Shown: in pieces, positions 39,519 through 49,480 of the stretch
Layout of the letters: each line of letters opens with the position of its first letter
Numbering within the stretch: the first letter of the stretch is position 1
Source: Bacteroidota bacterium
GTDB taxonomy: Bacteria > Bacteroidota > Bacteroidia > NS11-12g > UBA955
DNA: 64,000 nucleotides
Direction of reading: 5' to 3'
Assembly (NCBI GenBank): GCA_018333525.1
Contig: JAGXTF010000118.1
Span: 248,001-312,000, forward strand
The notes under the pieces: generated by a model
Told to the model about the DNA's origin: nothing
What the model saw: only the letters and a program-made list of their open reading frames with translations
The model's database searches: none
Program-made: the position numbers and the translations under genes

Positions 39519-39718
39519 AATATCTAAAATATAAAGTACGCTATAGGATAATTGCTAAATCACCCTCAACAAAGCAATTCAGTGCAGAAAGCACCGTCGA
39601 TTCGAAATGTCTTGCAGAATACGCAAATCCAATATAATCTCGCCTCCTAAAACCACATTATTCCTTGCATGTGGATTTCATATGCGCCATGGCTTGAGGG
39701 AAACCCGCCTTTTCCTTG

Positions 39719-39726
39719 TAATTTTG
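39719..39726 (+). promoter_or_regulatory. Candidate Bacteroidota -7 promoter box of glmS (TAATTTTG)
   Basis: Exact TAnnTTTG 15 nt upstream of the glmS ATG; a TTG lies 22 nt further upstream. Confidence 0.45.
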
Positions 39727-39741
39727 TAACAGGAATTAAAC

Positions 39742-41583
39742 ATGTGCGGAATTGTTGCTTACATCGGGGAAAAAGAAGCTTTCCCCATTTTAATAAAAGG
39801 GCTTAAACGACTGGAATACCGCGGCTACGATAGTGCCGGGGTTGCATTGATGGATGGCACCATGCATGTTTATAAACAGAAAGGCAGGGTTGCGGAACTG
39901 GAAGCCACAATTCATGAAAGCCAGAGAATTGGAAATATCGGAATGGGTCATACACGCTGGGCTACACATGGTGTACCTAATGATGTAAATGCACACCCAC
40001 ACCAAAGTCAAAGCGGAGACCTCGCTGTGATTCACAATGGAATAATAGAGAACTTTCACACCCTGAAAGAAGGCTTACTTCAACGCGGGCACCATTTTAC
40101 CAGCGATACAGATACCGAAGTTCTTATTCATCTGATTGAAGATATCATGAACAATGCAAACCTCAGCCTGCAAGAAGCTGTGCGTGTTGCTCTCAAACAG
40201 GTTGTGGGCGCCTATGCCATTGTAATCATGTCCAAAAACCATCCGGAACACCTGATTGCTGCTAGAAAAGGTAGTCCGTTGGTGGTAGGTATCGGGGCAG
40301 ATAGAGGCGAATTTTTCCTGGCCAGCGATGCTACACCGATTGTAGAATATACCCGCCAGGTAATCTATTTGAATGATGGTGAAATTGCCATTATAGAAAA
40401 TCAGGAACTCACCATCAAAACCATCGACAACCAAATTCAAACTCCCTATATCGTAGAGTTGGAAATGAATTTGGAACAATTGGAAAAAGGCGGATACGAG
40501 CACTTTATGCTCAAGGAAATATACGAACAACCCAAATCCATACATGATAGTTTTCGTGGCCGTATAGAGCCTATGTCGGCGGAAATTCACATGCAGAGCA
40601 TTCGCGATTATGGCGACAAATTAAAAAACATCAACCGCCTGATTTTAATAGGCTGCGGAACAAGCTGGCATGCCGGACTGGTGGCTGAATATCTTTTTGA
40701 AGAATATGCGCGCATTCCTGTAGAAGTGGAATATGCTTCAGAATTCCGTTACCGCAATCCCGTATTGTATCCGGATGATTTGGTAATTGCAATTTCACAA
40801 AGTGGTGAAACCGCAGATACATTGGCAGCAATGGAACTCGCTAAATCTAAAGGGGCAACAGTTTTTGGAGTGTGTAATGTGGTGGGAAGCAGTATCCCAC
40901 GCATGAGTCATGCCGGCGCATACACCCACGCGGGTCCGGAAATTGGAGTAGCGAGTACCAAGGCATTTACTGCACAGGTGACGGTATTATCCATCATCGC
41001 TATTGCCATGGCAAAATTGCGTGGTTCCATGGGGAGCGATAAAATTCGCAGCCTGATGTATGAACTGGAAAGCATTCCGGAAAAAGTGGAAAAAGCACTT
41101 TTACTCAACGATGAAATTATTAAAATAGCAGAATTATATAAGGATTCCGGAAACTTCCTCTACCTGGGTCGTGGATACAATTTCCCGGTGGCATTGGAAG
41201 GTGCATTAAAATTAAAAGAAATCAGTTATATCCATGCCGAAGGATATCCTGCAGCTGAAATGAAACATGGTCCAATCGCACTTATTGATGAAGAAATGCC
41301 GGTGGTTGTTATTGCAACCAATAGCGCACATTACGAAAAAGTAGTGAGCAATATTCAGGAAGTAAAAGCGAGAAAAGGTAAAATTATCGCATTGGTTACA
41401 GAAGGAAATACTGCTCTTAAAAATATGGCAGATCATATCATAGAAGTTCCCGCCACTGAAGAGAGCCTGAGTCCTTTGATCAATACGGTTCCTTTGCAAT
41501 TACTCAGTTACCATATTGCGGTAATGCGTGGATGCAACGTAGATCAGCCCAGGAATTTGGCGAAAAGCGTTACCGTTGAATAG
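39742..41583 (+). CDS. glmS: Glutamine--fructose-6-phosphate transaminase (isomerizing)
   Basis: MCGIVAYIGEKEAFPILIKGLKRLEYRGYDSAGVAL, GHTRWATHGVPNDVNAHPH, two SIS domains, C-terminal QPRNLAKSVTVE. Confidence 0.98.
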   Translation: MCGIVAYIGEKEAFPILIKGLKRLEYRGYDSAGVALMDGTMHVYKQKGRVAELEATIHESQRIGNIGMGHTRWATHGVPNDVNAHPHQSQSGDLAVIHNGIIENFHTLKEGLLQRGHHFTSDTDTEVLIHLIEDIMNNANLSLQEAVRVALKQVVGAYAIVIMSKNHPEHLIAARKGSPLVVGIGADRGEFFLASDATPIVEYTRQVIYLNDGEIAIIENQELTIKTIDNQIQTPYIVELEMNLEQLEKGGYEHFMLKEIYEQPKSIHDSFRGRIEPMSAEIHMQSIRDYGDKLKNINRLILIGCGTSWHAGLVAEYLFEEYARIPVEVEYASEFRYRNPVLYPDDLVIAISQSGETADTLAAMELAKSKGATVFGVCNVVGSSIPRMSHAGAYTHAGPEIGVASTKAFTAQVTVLSIIAIAMAKLRGSMGSDKIRSLMYELESIPEKVEKALLLNDEIIKIAELYKDSGNFLYLGRGYNFPVALEGALKLKEISYIHAEGYPAAEMKHGPIALIDEEMPVVVIATNSAHYEKVVSNIQEVKARKGKIIALVTEGNTALKNMADHIIEVPATEESLSPLINTVPLQLLSYHIAVMRGCNVDQPRNLAKSVTVE

Positions 41584-41596
41584 GAAATAATATTCG

Positions 41597-41628
41597 GTAA
41601 CCGAGTGGCCGAGTAACCGAGTTCTCAG
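41597..41628. repeat. Degenerate 8-bp tandem repeat, consensus GTNACCGA (about 4 units)
   Basis: gtaaccga|gtggccga|gtaaccga|gttctcag; same unit as 20351-20403. Confidence 0.7.
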
Positions 41629-41641
41629 TCGTACTTTGTCA

Positions 41642-41668
41642 GTAGCGACAAGTCATGACTTGTCGTAC
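41642..41668. repeat. Loop-less palindrome, 20-bp perfect core
   Basis: gta-g-CGACAAGTCATGACTTGTCG-tac; core 41646-41665 is its own reverse complement. Confidence 0.85.
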
Positions 41669-41739
41669 TCCAAAAATCAGACAGGCAATTTCAATAACAA
41701 CCAGAAGAATAAAATCTCCATCAAAGGAAATATTATTTC

Positions 41740-41792
41740 AAAAAAAAACGGGTTACAAATTTGAGTTTTATTCCACTCAAATTTGTAACCCG
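41740..41792 (-). terminator. Intrinsic terminator with 17-bp perfect stem (minus-strand gene 41824-42855)
   Basis: CGGGTTACAAATTTGAG-ttttattcca-CTCAAATTTGTAACCCG; an A-run on the plus strand left of the stem is the minus-strand U-tract. Confidence 0.85.
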
Positions 41793-41823
41793 CAATCCGT
41801 AAAATGCGGAAATTATCTTTTAA

Positions 41824-42855
41824 TTATTTTTTGAAATGCCTGCTATTCCAATGGTTTGCAGTGAATAAAGCGGTAAGCGCTTCTGCTGCTTCATTGATGC
41901 GTTTGCCATCTTTAGCATCGTAATCATTGGTAATTAATCCATTGCCTTCAATTCCGGCTTTGTCTGGCATATCCAATATCATATACAATTGGGCATTGTT
42001 GTAATAACATGCGTAACGAATTTTTTTATCTGCTTTTTCGTCTTTGTTATATGTGGTTTTCAATCCATCGAAATACTTTATCATTTCGTTGATTTTGCTC
42101 TTCGCATCTTCAGATAATTCATTTGCAGTAATACCTTCCAAAACCAGCTTTAATGCCTTCCAGCGTGCATTCATCGCTTCATATTCCGGATGTTTTTTGT
42201 TATCTATCAGCCACAAGTAATTATTGATATCGGTAACCGGATATCCGAAATACAAATTCACATGTCCGTTAATGCTGCCGATTGCTTCATTTATTCTTTC
42301 GCGAATCAGGTTATTCATGATAGCGCGTTTGTTGTTGTAATAATAGGAACTCGCTTCGCTTCTGGTTTTATAGGAAGAACTGTTCCAGTTATAGGAGCTG
42401 GAAAATAACGACATTCCTTTTTTCAATTCGCTTCCGTCTCTTCCATAAAAATCTGCACGACCACGAATGGAATAGGTTACAGCTACATAATAGGAATAGT
42501 TTTTAGTTACAGAACCATCTTTATTCTTGGTTTCAGTAGAATTCTCAATGATATCGTATTTCTCAATGATTAAATCTTCCACGGAGATAGAAATGGAAAC
42601 ATCCCCTTTGCGATCCACGCGTGAAAAACCTTCTAAAATTATTTTAGAAGATACTGCATCTGCAGTCATTGCATTTTCAATATCCGCAGAAACATCGGTT
42701 TTTACAGAATAAGTTTTATAGGTTGTATCCAATGGAGTGGAAGGCAGATTCCTGTATTGGAATTTAAAATTGTAAGGATCCAAATCTACCTTTTGTGCAT
42801 TTAAGGTGAGGCTGCCTGCAAACATTGCAAGGGCAAACAAACTGAGCTTCGTCAT
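41824..42855 (-). CDS. Hypothetical exported protein
   Basis: Signal peptide MTKLSLFALAMFAGSLTLNAQ; start ATG 42855 preferred over TTG 42864, which overlaps a TACCTTTG box. Confidence 0.6.
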   Translation of the reverse strand: MTKLSLFALAMFAGSLTLNAQKVDLDPYNFKFQYRNLPSTPLDTTYKTYSVKTDVSADIENAMTADAVSSKIILEGFSRVDRKGDVSISISVEDLIIEKYDIIENSTETKNKDGSVTKNYSYYVAVTYSIRGRADFYGRDGSELKKGMSLFSSSYNWNSSSYKTRSEASSYYYNNKRAIMNNLIRERINEAIGSINGHVNLYFGYPVTDINNYLWLIDNKKHPEYEAMNARWKALKLVLEGITANELSEDAKSKINEMIKYFDGLKTTYNKDEKADKKIRYACYYNNAQLYMILDMPDKAGIEGNGLITNDYDAKDGKRINEAAEALTALFTANHWNSRHFKK

Positions 42856-42910
42856 ATGCCGCAAAGGTAAACGAATGCGAATGAATATTCAAATACAACT
42901 TAGTACCTGA

Positions 42911-45367
42911 TTACCAGCTGTTTAAACGTCTGTCGTAATATTCAAAATTGATTTTAAAGCCAAATCTGGGTTTCTCAAACAAGTTGGAATAGCCACCAGT
43001 ATAATAAATTCCAATTTTAAATCTCTCGCGCCAAACTTTAATTAATTTATCAAATCCGGCATAAAATTCATAAAAAAACATATTGCGTCTTTCCGGTGCA
43101 TAAAGCAGATTTACTCCTGCAGATTCTCTTAACCCAAGTGGTTTTAAAAAGATTAATTTGTTGAACAAAGCACCGTTAAAATGGTGTCTGTAATGCACCT
43201 CATAAAAACGTTTAAATGTAACAAAAGTGCTATCCATGGTTTGATATGCCCACATTGGAGGTGTAAATAACCAGATGTCGCCGCGCCTTTGATACCTAAA
43301 ATCCATTAAACTCAATTCCTTTTTTCTGGTAAACGCACCACTAATGGCGCGTATTTCACTTCGGCCCATTAAACCAAGTCGGAAATCATGGTCGAGCCCA
43401 TATTCCAGATATGTGTAATCAATTACGGAATTGAAAACATTGGGGATTCCTTGTTTCACCTGAACAAAAAAAGTGGGCCATAAACTGCCTAATATTACTT
43501 TTTGTTTGGGTTCGCGAATATACTTTTGAAACGGGGTATAGGATACCCTGAAGCTACCGGTAAATGCTCTGTTTTCATTGAATGTTGCCGGATTGTTATT
43601 TTCCAGAATTTCAGTTGAAATATTATCGAATTTATAGGTAGAAATATCTTTTCTCTGTGCAAATTCAGATTCCAGTTTAAAAAACAAACCATTGATAATT
43701 TCTCTGCGCAGGTAGATAGAAATATGTTTGTTTTCGTAAAAATTTCCGCGGTTAGCCAGGTCAAGAAACGCGGCATATGGATTGATAAAATTAAAATCCC
43801 TGCCTGCAGAAATATAGATATTCCCCCGGTGAAAAGGGTCGTACAATGTACTAAAAATAAGGGTGCCTTTTAAATCAGTATTATTAATTCCATAAGATAA
43901 ATTTTCAACGAAAGTGATGGATTTTTTATTTTTAAATTCTTTTTCTATGGTGTTCCACAAATTGATTCTTGTGCCTCCCGGGTACCAGGGCTGGGCAATA
44001 AATATGAGCGGTTGAAAATCCAGTTGCAGCCCTTTTTCGCGGTTGTGGTATTCCTGCCCTTTAAGAAATAATTTGTAAAAAGTTACATGGTTGGTTTCCT
44101 TTTCCATACTATCTAAATATTCCTTGCTGGACCGAACTCTTTTAATGGAATCTGCTCTGGTAATAAATTTAATTTCAGTAGAATTTAATGGTACCGCCCT
44201 GTTCTTATCCCAATAAGCGCTGTCGTGTTCATAAGCCTCTGCATGGGTCGCACTTATTTCCATTCCAAAATAATTCTTTTCAAAGGTTTTCGGCATTACA
44301 TATCCCGAATAATTTACTAAAGTATATCCGGAATATTTTCCTTTGCCTGCTTTCGCATAATAATCAAAGCGCTGTGTTTTTATCTGAACAAAACTGTCCT
44401 TAGTAATTTGATATTCCTGGCTGATAATAAAATCATTGTATTCATTCAGTTGGTTTGAAGGGAAGTGAAGATCCAGTCGGTATATAGCGTATAGCGTATC
44501 AACCAAATGAATTTCACCGGAAAATACTGAATTAGATACCAGTCGTGGTGTGACTTTAATTTTCAATATTCGCCTGCCGAATTCATCTTTATATGCACCT
44601 AAAAAAGAAAATTTATATGCAGAAATAGCAGTTGAACTTAAAGGTGACATCACAGGCATTTCGCTAAGCGAACTTATGCGCACCAGATTGTTATAAAAAT
44701 TAAATTCCCCTTCTGTGGTGCTGGTATAAAACAAACCGGAAATATCTCCCCGTAACGAAACTGCATTGCGTACTTCTTTCAATTTATTTGGGGGATTCCA
44801 GTCGCGCTTTAAAATTATTTCTGCCAGATTAGCTGAAACCTCATTGTCCTTTTTATTTTTTTTCTGTGCTGAGCTATCCTTTTTTTCAACCCATGCTTTC
44901 GCATGTTTTTTTGGTTTTTGGTATTCTTCAAATGCGCGTATATATACCTCACAGGAATGCGCAGGAGTTCGGCTGTTCCAATATTCTTTGCGCTCTATGG
45001 CCTTGCGCATCATGTCATTCCCCGGATCTTTCCATCTGGCTGAAATGGTTACCTCAGATATGTTTTTCACCAAACCGGGTAAGATTACATTTACGGTATC
45101 ATTTTGTTTCTTTAAAACTACTTTAATTCTCACCTGTTGGTAATCGCGATGTGAAAAGACCAATTCATATTCGCCCTCCCGCAATTCACAGGAATAGTGC
45201 CCATTGGCATCTGTTCTGCCAACTACGGAACCATTGGTAATAAAAATATTTACCTCCGGTATGGGTGCCATAGAACTATCGGCTACCATACCGGAAACGG
45301 TCTGATATTGGCCGAACGACTTCAGTGAAGTGATCAGAAGAAACAGAAGAGCTGGAACCTTATTCAA
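42911..45367 (-). CDS. DUF5686-like/carboxypeptidase-regulatory-like-domain outer-membrane protein
   Basis: N-terminal SGMVADSSMAPIPEVNIFITNGSVVGRTDANGHYSCELREGEYELVFSHRDYQ (CarboxypepD_reg-like) and C-terminal OMP region. Confidence 0.8.
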   Translation of the reverse strand: MNKVPALLFLLITSLKSFGQYQTVSGMVADSSMAPIPEVNIFITNGSVVGRTDANGHYSCELREGEYELVFSHRDYQQVRIKVVLKKQNDTVNVILPGLVKNISEVTISARWKDPGNDMMRKAIERKEYWNSRTPAHSCEVYIRAFEEYQKPKKHAKAWVEKKDSSAQKKNKKDNEVSANLAEIILKRDWNPPNKLKEVRNAVSLRGDISGLFYTSTTEGEFNFYNNLVRISSLSEMPVMSPLSSTAISAYKFSFLGAYKDEFGRRILKIKVTPRLVSNSVFSGEIHLVDTLYAIYRLDLHFPSNQLNEYNDFIISQEYQITKDSFVQIKTQRFDYYAKAGKGKYSGYTLVNYSGYVMPKTFEKNYFGMEISATHAEAYEHDSAYWDKNRAVPLNSTEIKFITRADSIKRVRSSKEYLDSMEKETNHVTFYKLFLKGQEYHNREKGLQLDFQPLIFIAQPWYPGGTRINLWNTIEKEFKNKKSITFVENLSYGINNTDLKGTLIFSTLYDPFHRGNIYISAGRDFNFINPYAAFLDLANRGNFYENKHISIYLRREIINGLFFKLESEFAQRKDISTYKFDNISTEILENNNPATFNENRAFTGSFRVSYTPFQKYIREPKQKVILGSLWPTFFVQVKQGIPNVFNSVIDYTYLEYGLDHDFRLGLMGRSEIRAISGAFTRKKELSLMDFRYQRRGDIWLFTPPMWAYQTMDSTFVTFKRFYEVHYRHHFNGALFNKLIFLKPLGLRESAGVNLLYAPERRNMFFYEFYAGFDKLIKVWRERFKIGIYYTGGYSNLFEKPRFGFKINFEYYDRRLNSW

Positions 45368-45445
45368 AATACTGCCTACAAAAAACGGACACCGCTAGCA
45401 AAAGTTACACGTAATGCAGATGAGTGCATGAAATAAACGACAAAA

Positions 45446-47002
45446 TCAGGATTTTCGTTTGCGCGCGTTTGCCACCTCGCTCCTTCGCGAAGGCAACGGA
45501 GGAATTTGAAATCCGGGTACAAAGGAAGATGCTTCCGGCCTGTTTTCGGGGTCCCAAATAAAGCCCGGTAATATTTTTTTGTCCGTCGGTATTTGATCTA
45601 CGGGGTATATGTTACCAACCGGTTTCAAATAAAAACGCACATTATCCACTTTTCCGCTGTCAAAATAAATGCCCATATTTTCGCAGGCAACCACGTTTAC
45701 GGAGCTTACTACGCTGTCTTTCTCCTTGGCATAATAAACACTCTTTCCATTGCGATTCACCTTCACCACCTGCAATTTGTGGTCATCTCCAAAAAAATTA
45801 TCGAGATCTGTACCGGATATCTGGCTAAAATGCATTTCGTCTTCCTGAATGGAAACAAAGCTGTTATTTCTGGTTTCCATCTTGGAAATTCTGGAATTGC
45901 GCATCAGAATTCTCATGGTGTCGGAATGAATTCTGGTGTTATCATTCCACAAAACCGGATGACCAAACAGACGGAACATACTGTCTTCAACGATATAAGC
46001 CAAACTGTCGGAATTTCCGCTGAAATCGGGGCGCCACATCTTTACGTGATGGAATGCCTGCAGGGTGCGGATATGTAAAACAGTGTCTTGAGAATAAATA
46101 AATGTGTCAGCCCGCAACATCAGGCTGTCCCCATTGCTCTCATATTTTTTTGCCAATGGCCGCCCCGCAACCCGGGTGTATTTTTGTTTTTTATCGTAAT
46201 AACCCCTTTGCCCGTAAATGGTGATTTTCTGGTTGGTGTCCTTCACCCAAATATTGCCAAATCCTTCGCCTATTCCAGTGTTACGGTCAAAACTCAGGGT
46301 ATCTGCACGTATGATATTTTCTTTGGATAAAATGGCGGCATTTTTGGTGAAATAAGATTTGCCGCTTTCTGCATTGTATACCCCATAATTGCACAAAATG
46401 GTATTGCTGTCATTTTCTATTTCGGTGTAGGAATAGAAATATGATGTCTGGCTTGGGGTATAGTATTTTAATGTGTCTGCACGAAGCTTGTAATCCGGAT
46501 GGGTGAGTACAACATTGTGCCGAAAAAAGAGCATTTTTTGATTGGGATCATAGCTTCCCGTGCCACTGGTAAGAACCATTTCCTTGTCAACAATTCGGCC
46601 TCCGGCACCATACCATCCTATTTTGGAATCGGTATGATATTGAATCCAGGGAGTAGTCAGAGTCATATCCTTATCCGTTAATTTTACCCCACCTTCTACT
46701 CTGGCAATTTTGGTATTATTGTTAAAAATAAGATTGCTGCCTGTAATTACCACCCCGTCAGTGCTTGTAATTCTCACATTCCCAAAACCGGTAAGTTCTT
46801 CTTTGGATACGTCATAGTCGGCTTCGTCACAAAAAACAGTGTTTCCACTTTGTTCAAACTGAACATTGCCTTCCAGGTGCTGAATTTCTTTGCCTCCGCG
46901 TTTTATACCCTTCATTTTTCCTGCAGAAATACTGATTGGCTGACTAAATACAGCAAATGCCGGGACGCTGAGCAGTAAGAGTATAAAAATGCGTTTGACC
47001 AT
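45446..47002 (-). CDS. OstA/LptA-like organic solvent tolerance family protein
   Basis: Signal peptide; repeated beta-jellyroll units HLEGNVQFEQSGNTVFCDEADYDVSKEELTGFGNVRITSTDGVVITGSNLIFNNNTKIARVEGGV. Confidence 0.82.
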   Translation of the reverse strand: MVKRIFILLLLSVPAFAVFSQPISISAGKMKGIKRGGKEIQHLEGNVQFEQSGNTVFCDEADYDVSKEELTGFGNVRITSTDGVVITGSNLIFNNNTKIARVEGGVKLTDKDMTLTTPWIQYHTDSKIGWYGAGGRIVDKEMVLTSGTGSYDPNQKMLFFRHNVVLTHPDYKLRADTLKYYTPSQTSYFYSYTEIENDSNTILCNYGVYNAESGKSYFTKNAAILSKENIIRADTLSFDRNTGIGEGFGNIWVKDTNQKITIYGQRGYYDKKQKYTRVAGRPLAKKYESNGDSLMLRADTFIYSQDTVLHIRTLQAFHHVKMWRPDFSGNSDSLAYIVEDSMFRLFGHPVLWNDNTRIHSDTMRILMRNSRISKMETRNNSFVSIQEDEMHFSQISGTDLDNFFGDDHKLQVVKVNRNGKSVYYAKEKDSVVSSVNVVACENMGIYFDSGKVDNVRFYLKPVGNIYPVDQIPTDKKILPGFIWDPENRPEASSFVPGFQIPPLPSRRSEVANARKRKS

Positions 47003-47092
47003 GAGGAGCAGCAATTCGGATGCAAATAACGAGCCATTTCATCAAACCTGAAAACACTATGAGTTTCATTTGCAGGACAATACCTTTGCCTT

Positions 47093-48427
47093 GTGTTAGT
47101 ATCGCGGCTTTTGCAATTTGATAAGCAATTTCAGTCCAGACTAAAATCCGGCCCATCTCTGCTTGCGGTGAGCGGTGGCGTGGACTCTATGGTGCTGGCA
47201 CATTTGTTTTTGAAAGCGAAATTTCCGTTTTCCATTGCACATGTAAACTTTGGTCTCAGAATACCCGATGCAAATCTGGATCTGGATTTGGTTAAGGAAT
47301 TTTGCGAAACCAATAGTATTACCGCTTATTTTCACCTACCGGAAACAACCAAATACGCAGAGGAAAAAGGCATTTCAATTCAAATGGCGGCAAGAGAATT
47401 GCGGTATCATTTTTTTGAAAAATGCATGGTAGAAAATCACCTGAATTATTTGATTACCGCCCATCATTCATCAGACAATCTGGAGAATTTTTTTATTTAT
47501 CTGCTGCGCAACAACACAGAAGGGGCGCTGAAGGGAATTGCAAAAGTTTCAGGTAACCGAATTCGGCCCATGTTGGATTTTACCAAACAGGAAATAGTAA
47601 ATTATGCAACCGCCAATAATATAACCTGGAGAGAGGATTCCAGTAATTTAAAGACGGATTACCTGAGAAATAAAGTGCGGAATTTGATTATTCCGGGGTT
47701 GATGGAATACTATCCGGAAGCGGGAAAAGACTTTCTGTATCTTTCAATGGATTTTCAGAACTATTTTGAAAATAAAAAGAAAAATGCGGAAGAATTTCTG
47801 AAGACTTATTGGAGAAGTGATGGGAATAAAAAATGGATTTCTGCAGAAATATTGCAGCATAATATGGGTTCTGCAGCCCTGAATTATTTTTTCAGAGAAA
47901 AAGGATTTCATAAAAATACCATTGCCAAAATGCTTGCATCAAAGCGTATTGGAAGCAAGTTCAGCAGTGCATTGGCTGATGTTATGTTAGAACCTGCAGG
48001 ATTCTGTGTGATGGACAAAGAATCCAAAATTCAGGAAGTAGAATTTATTATTTCTGAAACCGATTTGCCCTTGCAGATTGAAGCTGGGAAATTCGAAATT
48101 ACCCTGGAAGAAAAACCCTTAGGGAATGAGGGTGGGGAATTTGGGGAATACTGGCAATTTGATATGGATAAACTCAAATTTCCATTAGTGATCCGCACCT
48201 GGAAAATAGGCGACAAAATGGAAATATTTGGATCCGGAAAGCATAAAAAATTATCGGATATACTGATAGATGCGAAGGTGGGAATCAGCTCTAAAAATTT
48301 GCACCCGGTTCTGGATTCTTCTGCAGGTATTTTGGGGCTGACAGCCTTGAAGCGCAGCAATCTGGCAAAGGTTTCCGGGGAAAGCAAACGGATACTTGCC
48401 ATAAAATGGCATATACAAAACATTTGA
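47093..48427 (+). CDS. tilS: tRNA(Ile)-lysidine synthetase
   Basis: LLAVSGGVDSMVLAHLF (PP-loop), AHVNFGLR, AARELRYHFFEKCM, TAHHSSDNLENFFIYLLR, C-terminal MEIFGSGKHKKLSDILID. GTG start. Confidence 0.95.
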   Translation: MLVSRLLQFDKQFQSRLKSGPSLLAVSGGVDSMVLAHLFLKAKFPFSIAHVNFGLRIPDANLDLDLVKEFCETNSITAYFHLPETTKYAEEKGISIQMAARELRYHFFEKCMVENHLNYLITAHHSSDNLENFFIYLLRNNTEGALKGIAKVSGNRIRPMLDFTKQEIVNYATANNITWREDSSNLKTDYLRNKVRNLIIPGLMEYYPEAGKDFLYLSMDFQNYFENKKKNAEEFLKTYWRSDGNKKWISAEILQHNMGSAALNYFFREKGFHKNTIAKMLASKRIGSKFSSALADVMLEPAGFCVMDKESKIQEVEFIISETDLPLQIEAGKFEITLEEKPLGNEGGEFGEYWQFDMDKLKFPLVIRTWKIGDKMEIFGSGKHKKLSDILIDAKVGISSKNLHPVLDSSAGILGLTALKRSNLAKVSGESKRILAIKWHIQNI

Positions 48428-48457
48428 TGGAAATAAAGAGATAAATTTGCATCCTGT

Positions 48458-49459
48458 ATGAAGGCAATAATTCCGGTTGCGGGTATAGGTAGCAGAATGA
48501 GACCGCATACTCAAACCCAGCCGAAGTCATTGATTCCGGTGGCGGGAAAACCAATTTTGGGCCATATTATCGACAGTCTCAAAAAAGCAGGTATTAATGA
48601 GTTTGTGTTTATTATCGGATATCTGGGTGATAAAGTAGAGCAATATGTTTCGCAAAACCACCAGGATTGCAAAAGCAGTTTTGTAATCCAAACCCTGGGA
48701 AAAGGAATTGGTCATGCCATTTGGCTGGCCAGAGAAGAAATTTCGGATGACGAACCCGTTTTAATTGTATTGGGAGATACCATTTTTGAAGCGGATTTGC
48801 AAAAAGTTATACGGGAAGGTAAAAGTTCACTTGGTGTAAAAAAAGTGGAAGATCCACGACTATTTGGAGTTGCAGAACTGGACGATACCGGGAATATTTC
48901 GAGAATGATAGAAAAGCCCAATATTCCCAGGTCCAATCTGGCTTTGGTTGGTTTGTATTTTATCAGAGAGACATCTGTGCTCAAACAATGTTTGGAATAC
49001 AATATCGAAAATGAAATTCGAACTCAGAATGAATTTCACCTCACAGATGCCCTGCAATGTATGATTACCAAAGGGGTGGAAATTGGAACATTTACCGTGG
49101 ACAGTTGGTTTGATTGTGGTAAAAAAGAAGTGATTTTGCAAACCAACAGAAATTTGTTAAAAGTAATTACCGATAACGGAATTACACAGGAAACAAAGGA
49201 TAAGAACATCATCATTCCACCCGTATATATATCGGCGAAAGCTAAGGTTGAAAACAGCATTATAGGACCGGATGTGAGCATTGGAGATGAGGCGATAATT
49301 ACCAGATCTGTAATTAAAAACAGTATTATTGGTCAGCACGCCGAAATACGAAACGCAATTCTGGAAAATTCTCTGATAGGTAGCGACAGCACCTTGGTGG
49401 GCGCTGTGCATAGTCTCAATATAGGGGATAGTGCAGAAATAAATCTGGGAAATAATTGA
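48458..49459 (+). CDS. Sugar-phosphate nucleotidyltransferase with left-handed beta-helix tail
   Basis: MKAIIPVAGIGSRMRPHTQTQPKSLIPVAGKPILGHIID; C-terminal hexapeptide-like VENSIIGPDVSIGDEAIITRSVIKNSIIG. Confidence 0.88.
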   Translation: MKAIIPVAGIGSRMRPHTQTQPKSLIPVAGKPILGHIIDSLKKAGINEFVFIIGYLGDKVEQYVSQNHQDCKSSFVIQTLGKGIGHAIWLAREEISDDEPVLIVLGDTIFEADLQKVIREGKSSLGVKKVEDPRLFGVAELDDTGNISRMIEKPNIPRSNLALVGLYFIRETSVLKQCLEYNIENEIRTQNEFHLTDALQCMITKGVEIGTFTVDSWFDCGKKEVILQTNRNLLKVITDNGITQETKDKNIIIPPVYISAKAKVENSIIGPDVSIGDEAIITRSVIKNSIIGQHAEIRNAILENSLIGSDSTLVGAVHSLNIGDSAEINLGNN

Positions 49460-49480
49460 TTTATTTCTAAAGCCGGAAAC

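Noticed and set aside
38640-39520. CRISPR-like array
   Set aside because: Units are irregularly spaced, in mixed orientation, with varying stems and no cas genes; not a CRISPR.
39520-39742. Possible glmS ribozyme/leader
   Set aside because: No glmS-ribozyme-like core recognised; the predicted promoter lies about 15 nt from the ATG, and glmS ribozymes are characteristic of Firmicutes-type lineages.
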